From Ignavibacteriales bacterium (lineage in GTDB: Bacteria > Bacteroidota > Ignavibacteria > Ignavibacteriales > Melioribacteraceae): a stretch of DNA of 64,000 nt. The notes under the pieces were generated by a model. It had not been told where the DNA came from and did no database searches. It worked only from the letters and a program-made list of their open reading frames with translations. The stretch is taken from positions 62,001-126,000 of the forward strand of contig JACOUS010000029.1 of the NCBI GenBank assembly GCA_016177735.1, in the 5' to 3' direction. Positions 7,459-17,140 of the stretch are shown in pieces; the first letter of the stretch is position 1, and every line of letters begins with the position of its first letter. The position numbers were made by a program, and so were the translations under genes.

Positions 7459-9116
7459 TGATATTTAACAAAATATTTTTTCTGCTGGTAGCTGCTCTGT
7501 TTCTTTTTCCGCACTGCACTGTTAACATTCAAGCCGAACAAGAAATTTTCATTCGTGCAAATCAAGCCGGTTATCTGCCGGGCGATATCAAATCTTTTGT
7601 GGTATTGTCTTCGGGAAATATCGAAGGCAGAAAAGTAGAAATCAGAAGCATTAAAACTAACAAAACAGTATTTGCCGGCAAAGTTTCAAAAAATTTGGGA
7701 GCGTATGGAAATTTTGAGTACAGTTACGTTGTTGATTTTTCTAAAGTTTCGGAACGTGGTGAATATGAAATTGTAATTGATGATAAAAAATCGCTTTCGT
7801 TTACAATCAGCAAATCAGTGTATAATAATCTCGCCGAACAACTTCTTGAATTTTTTAAAGTTCAGAGATGTGGATATACAAACCCGTCAATGCATGATGT
7901 CTGCCATATTGCAGATGCAACAAGTATTATTGAAGGGGCAAAAATAAACAGCATGCCGTTTGATGTAACCGGCGGATGGCACGATGCCGGGGACTATGTT
8001 AAGTTTTTGAATACAACAGCTTTTTCAACGTACATGCTGTTGTTTGCTTATGATTTCGATCCGATAAAATTTGGTTTTGACAAAAATAAAAACAAGGTGC
8101 CGGATATTTTGGAAGAAGCAAAGATTGGTTTGGATTGGCTTATGCGGTGCCGCTACAACAAAAATAAATTAATTACTCAGGTACAAGATTTACGAGATCA
8201 TGATAACGGTTGGAGATTACCTGAAAACGATCCGCTCGGTTTCGATAGACCGGCTTTTGCCGGCATCGGAAAAAATTTGATCGGTATTTATTCTGCAGCG
8301 ATGGCGCTCGCATCAAGAATTTGGAAAGAGAAATTGAACTACCCGGATTTTGCAGATAAATGTTTGGATGCCGCAGAAAGTTTGTATGCAATTAATAATT
8401 CTGCGCCGGATGTGGATAGCAGCGGCAGCGGAATGTACATTGATAAATATTACGAAGGGAAACTTGCGCTCGGTGCAATCGAATTATATTTAGCTACGAA
8501 CAAAATTAATTACTACAAAGAAGCACAGACTCTCGCTGATTCCGCCGGTGCAGATTACTGGTGGAGCTGGGGCGATATTAATTCGCTTGCTCATTACAGA
8601 ATCGCGAAGTTTGATATTCGGTTTGCTGATTACATCAGAAAAAATCTCATCGAATTCAACAAGAAAAAAGAGAGCAACTTATTCGGCAAAGGTGTAGAAC
8701 TTTCGTGGGGAACAAATAATGTTTTGCTCGGCATCTCGCTGCAAAGTATTTTATTGAAACGACTGACAAACGAATCGACATTTGATACGCTCTCTGTTTA
8801 TCAAAGAGACTTTGTGCTCGGCAGAAATCCTTGGGGAATAAGTTTTATTTTTAATGCCGGGAAAAATTATTCGAGGAATTTTCATCATCAAATAGGTACT
8901 ATTAAAGGCAGCTTGCCGGGAGGTTTTGCCGCCGGTCCGGCTTCTAAAGAATTTTTGAAAAACTATAATATTCAATATGAAAAAGCCGATGCCTACAGTA
9001 AATTTCAAACTGATAATGTTTATTACCGGGATGATAGAATGGATTATATTACAAATGAACCGACCATAACCGGAAATGCAACTGCGATTTTTGTTTTTGG
9101 CAATCTATCGAACTAA
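7458..9116 (+). CDS. Glycoside hydrolase family 9 (endoglucanase-like), secreted
   Basis: A 552-residue protein with a signal peptide (about residues 1-27), an N-terminal Ig-like CelD_N domain (about 30-120, starting IFIRANQAGYLPGD) and an (alpha/alpha)6 GH9 catalytic domain. The motif GGWHDAGDYVKF supplies the catalytic base Asp pair (DAGD), LGRNPWG and FHHQIG belong to the substrate-cleft region, and NEPTITGNA near the end holds the acid Glu. GH9 enzymes cut beta-1,4-glucans, or in CelD_N-bearing members exo-act on glucosides or glucosamine oligomers. There is no sorting domain or carbohydrate-binding module, so it is probably periplasmic. It lies just before the exopolysaccharide locus and could trim that polymer, which is an inference. 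Confidence 0.85.
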   Translation: MIFNKIFFLLVAALFLFPHCTVNIQAEQEIFIRANQAGYLPGDIKSFVVLSSGNIEGRKVEIRSIKTNKTVFAGKVSKNLGAYGNFEYSYVVDFSKVSERGEYEIVIDDKKSLSFTISKSVYNNLAEQLLEFFKVQRCGYTNPSMHDVCHIADATSIIEGAKINSMPFDVTGGWHDAGDYVKFLNTTAFSTYMLLFAYDFDPIKFGFDKNKNKVPDILEEAKIGLDWLMRCRYNKNKLITQVQDLRDHDNGWRLPENDPLGFDRPAFAGIGKNLIGIYSAAMALASRIWKEKLNYPDFADKCLDAAESLYAINNSAPDVDSSGSGMYIDKYYEGKLALGAIELYLATNKINYYKEAQTLADSAGADYWWSWGDINSLAHYRIAKFDIRFADYIRKNLIEFNKKKESNLFGKGVELSWGTNNVLLGISLQSILLKRLTNESTFDTLSVYQRDFVLGRNPWGISFIFNAGKNYSRNFHHQIGTIKGSLPGGFAAGPASKEFLKNYNIQYEKADAYSKFQTDNVYYRDDRMDYITNEPTITGNATAIFVFGNLSN

Positions 9117-9204
9117 AAATTGCTGTACTAATTTGGTGCACAATATCAATATTGGATGGTTAATTAAATTCATTCGTTATTTTTCGGTTAATTTTTTACT
9201 TTTC

Positions 9205-9223
9205 TGCTGGCATTAATTTGGCT
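9205..9223 (+). promoter_or_regulatory. TGCTGGCATT motif overlapping a sigma-54-like promoter
   Basis: TGCTGGCATTAAT (9205-9217) lies 30 bases before the first gene of the exopolysaccharide locus. Within it, TGGCAT-N5-TGGCT (9208-9223) has the GG-N10-GC spacing required of -24/-12 sigma-54 promoters. The core GCTGGCATT recurs upstream of the GT2 gene (15143) and, inverted, upstream of the FN3 lipoprotein gene (19075-19087). At the GT2 copy the -12 GC is GA, so a shared operator is as likely as sigma-54. Confidence 0.45.
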
Positions 9224-9246
9224 TTTGTGTATCAGTTAAAAGTATC

Positions 9247-10515
9247 ATGGGAATAAAAATGGTTAGTTCAGTACGGAGAATACCATCTGGATTTTCCTTT
9301 ATAGATAAAAACTGGGGCGGAGTTTATAGAGGTGGAAGTTATCTTTTAGTCGGTCCGCGAAAATCCGGACGAACATTAATTGGATTGCAATTTGCTTTGG
9401 AGACGGCAAAATCTTCGGAAGTATGTTTGTACTTTACTATTATGCGCCCGAAGGATTTGATGATACAAGCCGCTTCTCTGAATTTTGATATCCAATCCTA
9501 CATGAATCAGAATCTGATCATTGTTGTTAGAGTTGCACCGCCAAACGATATTTATGATATGTACAATCCCGATGACTATCTTGTCGAATACTTTAATGAT
9601 ATTATTACCGTTGTTGATCAGTACCATCCCACAAGAATTATTTTTGATGAGTTAACTCCTTTTGTCGGGTTCAGAAATTTGGATTACCTGCGCGATACGT
9701 TTCTTCATACTTTGGAAATTATTGAAGAGAGGGATATTACAAGTTTGTTTGTAATCAGCGAGCCGGCAACACAGAAGGCGCAGAATGTTGTTGATGGTTT
9801 GGGACAGTTTGTAACCGGCGTTGTTCAGTTGAAAAAGGGAAGTGCACGCGGTGAAAAATATCACGGCGGTATGGTAACAATTTTCCCGAATGTTGGTCAC
9901 ACTGAAGGAGAGTTTACTACCGAATATCACATCGAACCGTACAAAGGAGTTACGACGGAATTTTCGAGAGAATCGAAATTAACTGAAGAAACGCTGACAT
10001 CTTTTTCGAGACCGCGGACAATTAATCGTCCCACAAAAGTTGATGTTCCTTCCGAGCCGTATGCGTTTTCGAACATCTACAATTACAATGATTTTTTGTT
10101 GATACTGAACAATCAAATTGCACTTTACAAAAGTACCGGACAAACATTTAATTTAATTTCGTTCAAGCTCGATCCGGCGGCACAGGTGAAAGGTTTGTTA
10201 TCGATTAATCAATTGCAAAATGCTGTCCGGCAATCAACAAGTAAGAAAGATAAAATCTGCATTATAGAAAATAAGGTAATAGTGCTTCTTGTTAGAGGGA
10301 ATTTAAAAAGTGTTGTGGATTTGATGTCGAATGTTCAGACTAATATGCCGAGCCACGACCCGAATTATATCAACGCAATCTTAGATTACATTTCAATATA
10401 CAATCTCGAAGTTGATGAGCGTGTAGAAAATGCGGAATCGATGATGGAATATGTTTTAACTGCGGAATCATCTCTAACAAATGCATATCAGCCTTTAAAT
10501 AAATTTATTGGGTGA
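9247..10515 (+). CDS. RecA/KaiC-like ATPase-fold protein with degenerate GGDEF-like C-terminal domain (BcsE-like)
   Basis: This is a 422-residue cytosolic protein. Residues 10-250 are a RecA/KaiC-type fold: Walker A is GPRKSGRT (36-43), with Arg where Lys is normal, and RIIFDEL is the Walker B strand. Residues about 277-400 resemble a worn GGDEF domain: the strand FNLISFKLDP and the helix SINQLQNAVRQS lead to DKICIIENKVIVLLVRG, where the catalytic GGDEF signature is absent. The combination matches the layout of BcsE, the c-di-GMP-binding regulator of cellulose secretion. It starts a run of exopolysaccharide genes and its stop overlaps the next start (TGATG). The BcsE comparison is my inference from architecture, not a sequence match; a KaiC/GvpD-like role is the alternative. 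Confidence 0.6.
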   Translation: MGIKMVSSVRRIPSGFSFIDKNWGGVYRGGSYLLVGPRKSGRTLIGLQFALETAKSSEVCLYFTIMRPKDLMIQAASLNFDIQSYMNQNLIIVVRVAPPNDIYDMYNPDDYLVEYFNDIITVVDQYHPTRIIFDELTPFVGFRNLDYLRDTFLHTLEIIEERDITSLFVISEPATQKAQNVVDGLGQFVTGVVQLKKGSARGEKYHGGMVTIFPNVGHTEGEFTTEYHIEPYKGVTTEFSRESKLTEETLTSFSRPRTINRPTKVDVPSEPYAFSNIYNYNDFLLILNNQIALYKSTGQTFNLISFKLDPAAQVKGLLSINQLQNAVRQSTSKKDKICIIENKVIVLLVRGNLKSVVDLMSNVQTNMPSHDPNYINAILDYISIYNLEVDERVENAESMMEYVLTAESSLTNAYQPLNKFIG

Positions 10516-13500
10516 TGAGAGACAGTGTCAAAATACTATTCGCAATATTTATTTTTTATACAACTGTTCTTTATCCTCAAACCAGATCAGAAGGGCTGAA
10601 ACGTCAAGCCGAATTCTTAATCGGCGAAGGGCGTTACAAAGAAGCCATCGACCAGCTTAACAAATTTATTTCTGCAAATCCCCAATTAGCCGAAGGTTAC
10701 CATACCCGCGGTTTGTGTTACGAAAAAACAACCGAGTATCAATACTCTGTTCTCGATCTTCGAAGAGCGCGCAGATTGGATCCCGGCAGTCAGGAAATCC
10801 AAAAAGATTTGAACCGCGTTATTGCCATTTGGCATAAACAACTTTATCAAAAAATTGAAGGGCACAAAAGAGATATTGCAATCGATCCGAATTACGCTTT
10901 TAGTTATTTGGAAATTGGCAAGTGCTACAGATGGCTTGAAGAATGGAACGATGCAGAAATTTGGTACGATGAATATTTGAAACGCGATGATAATGCTTCT
11001 CCAGACGAAATTATTCGTTACACGGAAATTCTTGCCAAAACCGGTTCAATTACAAAAGGGGAAAAGATTCTAAAAAAATATGTTGAAAGATATCCGGGTG
11101 ATTGGCGTTTGTGGAGCCGGTACGGATATTTTACTTTGTGGCTTGGTAAATATAAAATTGCCGAAGATGCATTTGTAAAGGCGTTAGACTTTAAACCGTT
11201 TTTCAAAGAAGCCGAAGACGGGCTTGATCAAGTGCGCAATCAAGCTTACATGCTTAAATATCAGCCGCGCTCATTTGAAAGAGTTTACCCGATTGACCGC
11301 TATTATTCTGCTCTGAAAAAAAATCCTGAAAACGACGAAACGAGATTTAATCTGATAAACGAATTAATAACAGCTAATCGATACGAAGAATCTTACCAGC
11401 AGTTACAATTCCTTCAAAGCAAATATTCCGGTGAGGAGCGTTTCAAAAGTTTGTACAAAACAGTTTCGGATTACCGCGACAGCACGTACAATACTAAAAT
11501 TGCACAGTACACAGAAGTTTTGAAAAATAATCCGAATGACAAAGAAACCGTGATTAAACTTTCAGAAGCGTATGCGAATCTGCTTTATTACGACAGCGCC
11601 ATTGAAATTTTATCAGAGTATTTACAGAACGTGCCGGATGATCATGATTTGGATGTGAGATTTTTATATGCAAAATATTGTGCATGGAATTACGAATGGG
11701 AAAATGCTATTGCACAGTTGAATAAACTTCTCGAACTAGATCCGGAAAATTTGGATTGCCAGCTTCTGCGCGGACAAATTGCTGTTTGGACTGTTTTAGA
11801 TTTTGATATCGCTGAAAAATATTTACTGAATGTTATTTCCAAACGACCGGATGATTTGAGCGCGTTAATTTCACTTGCATCTATGTATTCGTGGAAAAAG
11901 AATTTTCCCGAAGCAAAAAAATATCTTGACGAAACCAAACGGCTCGATCCGACTAATCCCGAAGTTGAAAGTGCTGAAAGCAATTATGCATTACACGTCT
12001 CTGCTTACGAAGAAGTTCAAGTGTTCGAAATAAGAAAAGAAGCTGGTAATTTGGCACTGGAAGGAAACTGTGAAGAATCGAGAGCAAAGTACGAAGAATA
12101 TTTTTCGAAGCGTACCGCACCAACAAGAGATGAACTAATTGAGTATGCAGACGTAGTCACTTGCACAGGCGATTATCCGAAAGCAATTGAAATTTATAAT
12201 CAATTACTGAACGAAGAGTTTGATTACAAGATTGCACTCCAGCGTGCGAGAAATTATTATTACAACAAAGACAGCTTAACAGCACAAACCGAACTCGAAA
12301 GTTTGAGCAAATTATATCCAGACGATAACGAAGCGAAATTATATTTAGCCGATGCGTATGCCGTTACAGCTCAGCCGTACAAAGCCGAAGAATTGTACCG
12401 ATATCTAAAAACTCAAACAGAAGATAGTTCGGAAGTAAAACAGTTTGATGAAAGAATGGCGTTGCTCGGTGAGTATTTTATTATGAATCACGATCTCGAT
12501 AAAGCTAATGAACTTTATGATGAACTTCTTGAAAGTACAACAGATACAAGTTTGATACGGAACATAAATCAAAAAAGATTATATCTTGGAGATGCTTACG
12601 CGCTGGCTGATGAATGGGGCGATGCAGAAGATATTTATGATGATCTGCTCGAAGCGGCAACCGATACTGCAGATATTAGAATAATTAATCAAAGAATGAG
12701 CTGGGTTCCTCCTTCAGGATTTTCCAAAGGGCTGTCGAGTTTTGGAAATATTATTACACCTACCAATGTTGGTGCGGCTCCGTTCTTTACAAGCTATCGG
12801 GATAATCAAGATTTTACTTTGATGAATTACGGCGGAAGAGTTGACGCCGGTTTTATTGGGTTTTTAGGACTCGGCGCTTTGTGGAGCAGAACAAATATTT
12901 CTATAAATAATTATGAAAGAAATTTTACAACATTCAAAGGCATTGCTTCAATCTTTTTTTCTAAAATTGTTTCGCTTGCATTTAGTTACGGCGTGTTGAC
13001 AATTCCCGGCGAGAAAAACAAAAATATCGGCGATGTTACTTTTCGTATCGAAGAACCGGAACGTTTTTCAATTGCTGGTTATTATGAAAATAACGATGCA
13101 CGACTTTTGTTGTATTCGCCAAATATGCTTTTTGTTAGACTAAAATCAGAACTATACAGGTTTTCCGGGTATTATCAATACAAAGATATTTTGAGAATTT
13201 CTTTACTTTACAGTTACTACAAAATTTCAGATACAAACAAGGGAAACGATTTTCAATTACGTCTCGGCAAAAAATTTTTTGAGAACAGTTTGTTTGGTTA
13301 CGAATATTATTTTGCAGATTATGCTTTCATATCGCAGTATTATTACTCGCCGCAAAAATTTGCATCTCACAGTCTTTGGGGCGAATACAAGTATTCGCTT
13401 ACATCAACAGCAATAACAAAAATTGGCGGAAAGATCGGTTACGTTCCCAATGCGGATTTTATAGTCAGCGAATTTTACGGCGAACTGAACTACAAGCCGT

Positions 13501-13610
13501 TTCCATATTTTAATTTAACCGGCAGAGCCGGCTATGCAGATAGTTTTAGATATGATTCGAGTTACAAATCTTTGAATGTATCTCTAAGTGTGTATTGGTC
13601 GGTTTTCTGA
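10515..13610 (+). CDS. TPR-rich outer-membrane exporter with C-terminal beta-barrel (PgaA/BcsC/YaiO-like)
   Basis: The start ATG at 10515 overlaps the previous stop; GTG at 10512 is possible. The 1031-residue protein has an N-terminal signal segment (MRDSVKILFAIFIFYTTVLY), then about 700 residues of tetratricopeptide repeats (for example AEFLIGEGRYKEAIDQLNKF, NPQLAEGYHTRGLCYEK). The last ~290 residues are alternating polar/aromatic strands ending in SLNVSLSVYWSVF, with a terminal Phe as in outer-membrane barrels. This is the layout of PgaA and BcsC, where the TPR scaffold receives the polymer in the periplasm and the barrel exports it. The barrel resembles the YaiO type. Its place next to a GT2 synthase supports polymer export. 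Confidence 0.75.
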   Translation: MRDSVKILFAIFIFYTTVLYPQTRSEGLKRQAEFLIGEGRYKEAIDQLNKFISANPQLAEGYHTRGLCYEKTTEYQYSVLDLRRARRLDPGSQEIQKDLNRVIAIWHKQLYQKIEGHKRDIAIDPNYAFSYLEIGKCYRWLEEWNDAEIWYDEYLKRDDNASPDEIIRYTEILAKTGSITKGEKILKKYVERYPGDWRLWSRYGYFTLWLGKYKIAEDAFVKALDFKPFFKEAEDGLDQVRNQAYMLKYQPRSFERVYPIDRYYSALKKNPENDETRFNLINELITANRYEESYQQLQFLQSKYSGEERFKSLYKTVSDYRDSTYNTKIAQYTEVLKNNPNDKETVIKLSEAYANLLYYDSAIEILSEYLQNVPDDHDLDVRFLYAKYCAWNYEWENAIAQLNKLLELDPENLDCQLLRGQIAVWTVLDFDIAEKYLLNVISKRPDDLSALISLASMYSWKKNFPEAKKYLDETKRLDPTNPEVESAESNYALHVSAYEEVQVFEIRKEAGNLALEGNCEESRAKYEEYFSKRTAPTRDELIEYADVVTCTGDYPKAIEIYNQLLNEEFDYKIALQRARNYYYNKDSLTAQTELESLSKLYPDDNEAKLYLADAYAVTAQPYKAEELYRYLKTQTEDSSEVKQFDERMALLGEYFIMNHDLDKANELYDELLESTTDTSLIRNINQKRLYLGDAYALADEWGDAEDIYDDLLEAATDTADIRIINQRMSWVPPSGFSKGLSSFGNIITPTNVGAAPFFTSYRDNQDFTLMNYGGRVDAGFIGFLGLGALWSRTNISINNYERNFTTFKGIASIFFSKIVSLAFSYGVLTIPGEKNKNIGDVTFRIEEPERFSIAGYYENNDARLLLYSPNMLFVRLKSELYRFSGYYQYKDILRISLLYSYYKISDTNKGNDFQLRLGKKFFENSLFGYEYYFADYAFISQYYYSPQKFASHSLWGEYKYSLTSTAITKIGGKIGYVPNADFIVSEFYGELNYKPFPYFNLTGRAGYADSFRYDSSYKSLNVSLSVYWSVF

Positions 13611-13664
13611 TTTTTTATATTTTTCATTTCGAAAAAATCATTTCCACAATATTTTGTATGAATC

Positions 13665-14936
13665 ATGAAAATCAAATTTCTCTTGGTACTACTGGTTTGT
13701 TCTTCCACGCTCGCAATTGCAAAAAAGAACATTTGTTGTTCAAGTAATTATTTTTTTCCCATCAATTTAAATTGCGCGATAGCCGCCGCTGATAATATCT
13801 CGGTATCAAGCCAAACTAAGCTCGGCAAGTTTATACCTCTCACCGGGAACATCGAACAAATGAAAATTTTTTTTAACGCCCTCAAAGATTCCAAAAACAA
13901 AATTGTAAGAATCGGTTATTACGGCGATTCGTTAATTCATGGCGATGTGATTACGGAATATTTACGGGAAAAATTTCAATCAACTTTTTCAGGAAAAGGC
14001 GCCGGCTTTCTTTCCATTGTTTCGAGCGACATCAAAATGAAAGCTACAACAAAACACACATTCTCGGATGATTGGAATTCAGTTTCAATAGTCACGCGTA
14101 ATCCTGATCGAATGCCGTTTGGAATCAACGGCTCTGTTGCTGTTCCCAAAACCGGCAGCTGGGTGAAATATGAATCAACAAATTATTTGGAGTCAACAAG
14201 TTCGTTTGAAAAAGCAAAATTGTATTACAGTCATGCGGATAATTCGAGTGTGATCGAATATAAAATAAACGGCAGAGCGCCGGTAAAAGTGAATCTTCAT
14301 ACCGGTGAAAACGTTCAAGAGTTATTGATAGATGCACGTGGAAATGTTGCATCAATTGAAATAAAATTTATTTCCGGCAAAGCGCCGTATTTTTATTGTG
14401 CGAGCCTTGAATCCGGCAGCGGGGTTTACGTAGATAATTTTGCCATGCCCGGCAACAGCGGTGCATCTCTGCTGGAGATTCCCAAAAATGTTATCAATGA
14501 TTTTAACAAATATGCCGATTTCAATTTGATAGTTTTTAATTACGGTGCAAATGTTTCATCGCCGAATAAAGGCATCTATACTCTCTACGAAAACAAAATG
14601 ATAAGCTTGATCGAAGAATTCAAAAAATTATTTCCGCGTGCCAGTTTTCTTTTAGTGAGTGTCGGCGATAAAACTATGAAGAAAGGCGCACAGTTCATTA
14701 CTAACCCTGAAGTTCCTATGCTGTTGGAAACACAAAAGAAGATTACTGAAAAAACAAAAATAGCTTTCTGGAATTTGTGGGAAGCGATGGGAGGTAATAA
14801 CTCAATGAAAGATTGGGTTGGTTCCGCTCCGCCAATGGCTTTGAAAGATTATGCACATTTTACTCCGGTCGGCGGTTCCCGCGTTGCAGAGTTGCTTTTT
14901 GAAGCTATAATGAATTCGTACCGTGCGGCAAATTAG
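13665..14936 (+). CDS. Secreted SGNH/GDSL-family protein, putative polysaccharide acyl-esterase or acyltransferase
   Basis: A 423-residue protein with an N-terminal signal peptide (MKIKFLLVLLVCSSTLAIA). SGNH block I is RIGYYGDSLIHGD (nucleophile Ser), block II the Gly in MPGNSGAS, block III the Asn in FNYGAN, and block V is DYAHFT (Asp-His pair), so the catalytic set looks complete. About 150 residues between blocks I and II form a beta-rich insertion of the jelly-roll type. Proteins of this fold add or remove O-acetyl groups on exported polysaccharides. The location between the exporter and synthase genes supports that role; whether it acylates or deacylates cannot be told from the sequence. 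Confidence 0.7.
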   Translation: MKIKFLLVLLVCSSTLAIAKKNICCSSNYFFPINLNCAIAAADNISVSSQTKLGKFIPLTGNIEQMKIFFNALKDSKNKIVRIGYYGDSLIHGDVITEYLREKFQSTFSGKGAGFLSIVSSDIKMKATTKHTFSDDWNSVSIVTRNPDRMPFGINGSVAVPKTGSWVKYESTNYLESTSSFEKAKLYYSHADNSSVIEYKINGRAPVKVNLHTGENVQELLIDARGNVASIEIKFISGKAPYFYCASLESGSGVYVDNFAMPGNSGASLLEIPKNVINDFNKYADFNLIVFNYGANVSSPNKGIYTLYENKMISLIEEFKKLFPRASFLLVSVGDKTMKKGAQFITNPEVPMLLETQKKITEKTKIAFWNLWEAMGGNNSMKDWVGSAPPMALKDYAHFTPVGGSRVAELLFEAIMNSYRAAN

Positions 14937-15139
14937 TCCTTATTAAATAGAAATCAATTATAACTTTTTCTTAGACCTAATCTTTAAGTTTTCAGATTAA
15001 CTTACTTTCTTGCAATAATTTAATTAAAAAATTATATTAATGTAAGTCTTGTCCAATTCTGAGCCAATATCTTAGTTTTGTGTTTCATTGGTACACTTAT
15101 TTAAGTTAAATTGTTCGAAAAAGGCTCATTTGATTACTT

Positions 15140-15171
15140 TTTGCTGGCATTTATTTTGAGCTATATATTTG
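15140..15171 (+). promoter_or_regulatory. Promoter of the GT2 synthase gene, with overlapping TGCTGGCATT motif
   Basis: TTTG (15140-15143), 20 bases, then TATATTTG (15164-15171): an exact Bacteroidota-type promoter 20 bases before the synthase ATG. The recurring TGCTGGCATTTAT motif (15142-15154) starts inside the -33 box, a suitable place for a regulator to act. The remaining 200 bases of the gap 14937-15139 show nothing else that I can support. Confidence 0.65.
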
Positions 15172-15190
15172 TCTAAAATTTATTTTTTAA

Positions 15191-16618
15191 ATGGATAATC
15201 AAAAATTTCAAATAGCGCTGGATAACCGCGAGATAAAACCTCCATCGCGGAATGTTGCGAGAGAAAAATTACGCACAATAATTGTGTCCGGTATTTTTTC
15301 AATTATGCTGATTATCTGCATCGTAATTTTTATGCCGCTTACAGTTTTAACGTGGAGCGGTCTGTTTGTTTACTCATCGATTGTATCGCTTGTAATTTTT
15401 CTTTTCATTCTGTTAATAAGATATTTTGCAATTTTATTTATGGCATATTTTTATACTACGCGATACACTGTGCTTTCCAAACCCGGCTATTACCCGTTTG
15501 TTTCAATCATTGTTCCCGTTTATAATGAAGGCAAAGTTCTTCATTCGTCCATTGAATCACTTCTGGATATCAACTATCCGAATTACGAAATCATAATTGT
15601 TAACGACGGCTCAACTGACGATACTGCCGAAGTTGGCGAAAGTTTGGTCGGGTATCATAGAGGGAGAACCGGACTCGTAAAAGTTTCGTTGATTAATAAA
15701 CCGAATGGCGGAAAATCCAAAGCGCTAAACGCCGGTATTCAATACTCCGAAGCGCAATTTGTTTTGTGCATGGACGGCGATTCGCAATTAACGCCGAATA
15801 CTTTAAGAATGGCAATGCGGCATTTCGATGACCCGACAGTCGGTGCAGTTGCCGGTAATGTTAAAGTTCAAAACCGCAAAAGAGTTTTAACAGATTTGCA
15901 AGCTTTAGAATATCTCGAAGGTTTGAATCTTGCACGCAGTGCGCAAGGTTTTATGCAGATGGTTAACATCATCCCCGGACCGATTGGTGTTTTCAGAAAA
16001 GTAACACTCCGTGATGCCGGATTTTATTCGAGTGATACATTTGCCGAAGATGCTGATGTTACGTTGAAAATTTTAGCAAAGGGCTGGAAAATAGTTTACG
16101 AACCGAATGCAATTGCGTACACTGAAGCACCGGGTACAATTTATCAATTGTTAAAACAGAGATACCGCTGGACACGCGGAATATTGCAAGCGATCAGAAA
16201 ACATAAAAGATATTTGTATAATCCCACCGTTAACTTTAACAATAGTTTTATAATGTGGTCTATGTTTTATGAAGCTTTGATCTGGCCCGCGATGAATATC
16301 TTTGTAAATCTTTATTTTATTATTGTAGCGCTTTTTTACGGAATTCATATTACGCTTTTTCTGTGGTGGGTCGGAATTGCAGTGCTCGATTTAATGTCGG
16401 CAATATATTGTATCGCCGCAGAGAAAGAAGAATTTAGATTAGTACCTTACGCAATTGTTTACCGTCTGTTCTTTATTCTTTTGATAGATGTTACTAAAGC
16501 GATGGCAACAGTTGAAGAATTTTTAGGTTTTAGAATGACGTGGGGTAAACTTGAACGTACTGGAATGGGAAGAACTGCTTCGCCAAAACCGGTTTCAGGT
16601 GCTGCCGGTGTTAAATAA
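15191..16618 (+). CDS. Processive family 2 glycosyltransferase (PgaC/cellulose-synthase-like)
   Basis: A 475-residue inner-membrane polysaccharide synthase. Two hydrophobic segments (about 29-52 and 58-86) precede the GT-A domain, and three or four follow it (about 345-450). All processive GT2 motifs are present: D139 in VNDGS, DGD at 195-197, the TED-equivalent AED at 285-287, and QRYRW at 323-327. Length and motif spacing are closest to poly-beta-1,6-N-acetylglucosamine synthases (PgaC/IcaA) and hyaluronan synthases. There is no PilZ domain, so any c-di-GMP control must come from another subunit. It would assemble and translocate a beta-linked polymer. The sugar is unknown. Confidence 0.83.
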   Translation: MDNQKFQIALDNREIKPPSRNVAREKLRTIIVSGIFSIMLIICIVIFMPLTVLTWSGLFVYSSIVSLVIFLFILLIRYFAILFMAYFYTTRYTVLSKPGYYPFVSIIVPVYNEGKVLHSSIESLLDINYPNYEIIIVNDGSTDDTAEVGESLVGYHRGRTGLVKVSLINKPNGGKSKALNAGIQYSEAQFVLCMDGDSQLTPNTLRMAMRHFDDPTVGAVAGNVKVQNRKRVLTDLQALEYLEGLNLARSAQGFMQMVNIIPGPIGVFRKVTLRDAGFYSSDTFAEDADVTLKILAKGWKIVYEPNAIAYTEAPGTIYQLLKQRYRWTRGILQAIRKHKRYLYNPTVNFNNSFIMWSMFYEALIWPAMNIFVNLYFIIVALFYGIHITLFLWWVGIAVLDLMSAIYCIAAEKEEFRLVPYAIVYRLFFILLIDVTKAMATVEEFLGFRMTWGKLERTGMGRTASPKPVSGAAGVK

Positions 16619-16639
16619 AAAATTTCTTTGAGGTAAAAA

Positions 16640-17140
16640 ATGGAATTAATTCCAATTCTATCTTTGATTATTCTTGTTGCAACAATATCTACTTTTATTC
16701 TTGCTGTAGGAGCTTACATACTTTACAAAGTTAGAGAACGTAAAGGTGTAGCTTCACAAGCGCCGCAGCCCGCTGCTATTCCGGCTGAGTTAGTTACTCC
16801 GGCTCCGTTGGTTACCGAGCAAAAAATTGCGCAGCCGGAAAGAAGAACTTTTGAAGTTGTTGCACCCCAGCAAGAATACGGATATGAGTATCAAAGGCAG
16901 CCTTCGTACCCGCCTCAGCAAGAAAATAAAGGTCCGGAATTACGGCCTACTTTTGTCGGCTCGGGTCCATCATATTCTGAAACAAAATATCAGCGACCAA
17001 CACCAACCGGCGAAGGGGGAAGAGCAACCGGAGGCGAGAAGTATACTTCTAAAAGAAAATTTATGCGTTATACCAACGAAGGTTATGTTGAACCCTCTAA
17101 GCAGGAAAAGAAGCAAGAGGATAACTTAAAGTGGCGATGA
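16640..17140 (+). CDS. Small membrane-anchored protein with low-complexity tail, exopolysaccharide locus
   Basis: A 166-residue protein with one N-terminal transmembrane helix (MELIPILSLIILVATISTFI and on to about residue 30) and then a Pro/Gln/Glu-rich, probably disordered region (about 35-130). A basic patch (GEKYTSKRKFMRYTNEGYVE) precedes a charged C-terminus. No family is recognised. It starts 21 bases after the synthase gene and its stop overlaps the ATG of the next gene by four bases, so it is part of the same operon. A scaffold linking the synthase to cytosolic or periplasmic partners, analogous to PgaD or BcsF/G, would fit but is only an inference. Confidence 0.55.
   Translation: MELIPILSLIILVATISTFILAVGAYILYKVRERKGVASQAPQPAAIPAELVTPAPLVTEQKIAQPERRTFEVVAPQQEYGYEYQRQPSYPPQQENKGPELRPTFVGSGPSYSETKYQRPTPTGEGGRATGGEKYTSKRKFMRYTNEGYVEPSKQEKKQEDNLKWR

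Noticed and set aside
15145-15160. Sigma-54 promoter for the GT2 gene
   Set aside because: The -12 element reads TTGAG, so the required GC is GA; the exact TTTG-N20-TATATTTG promoter at the same place is the better explanation.
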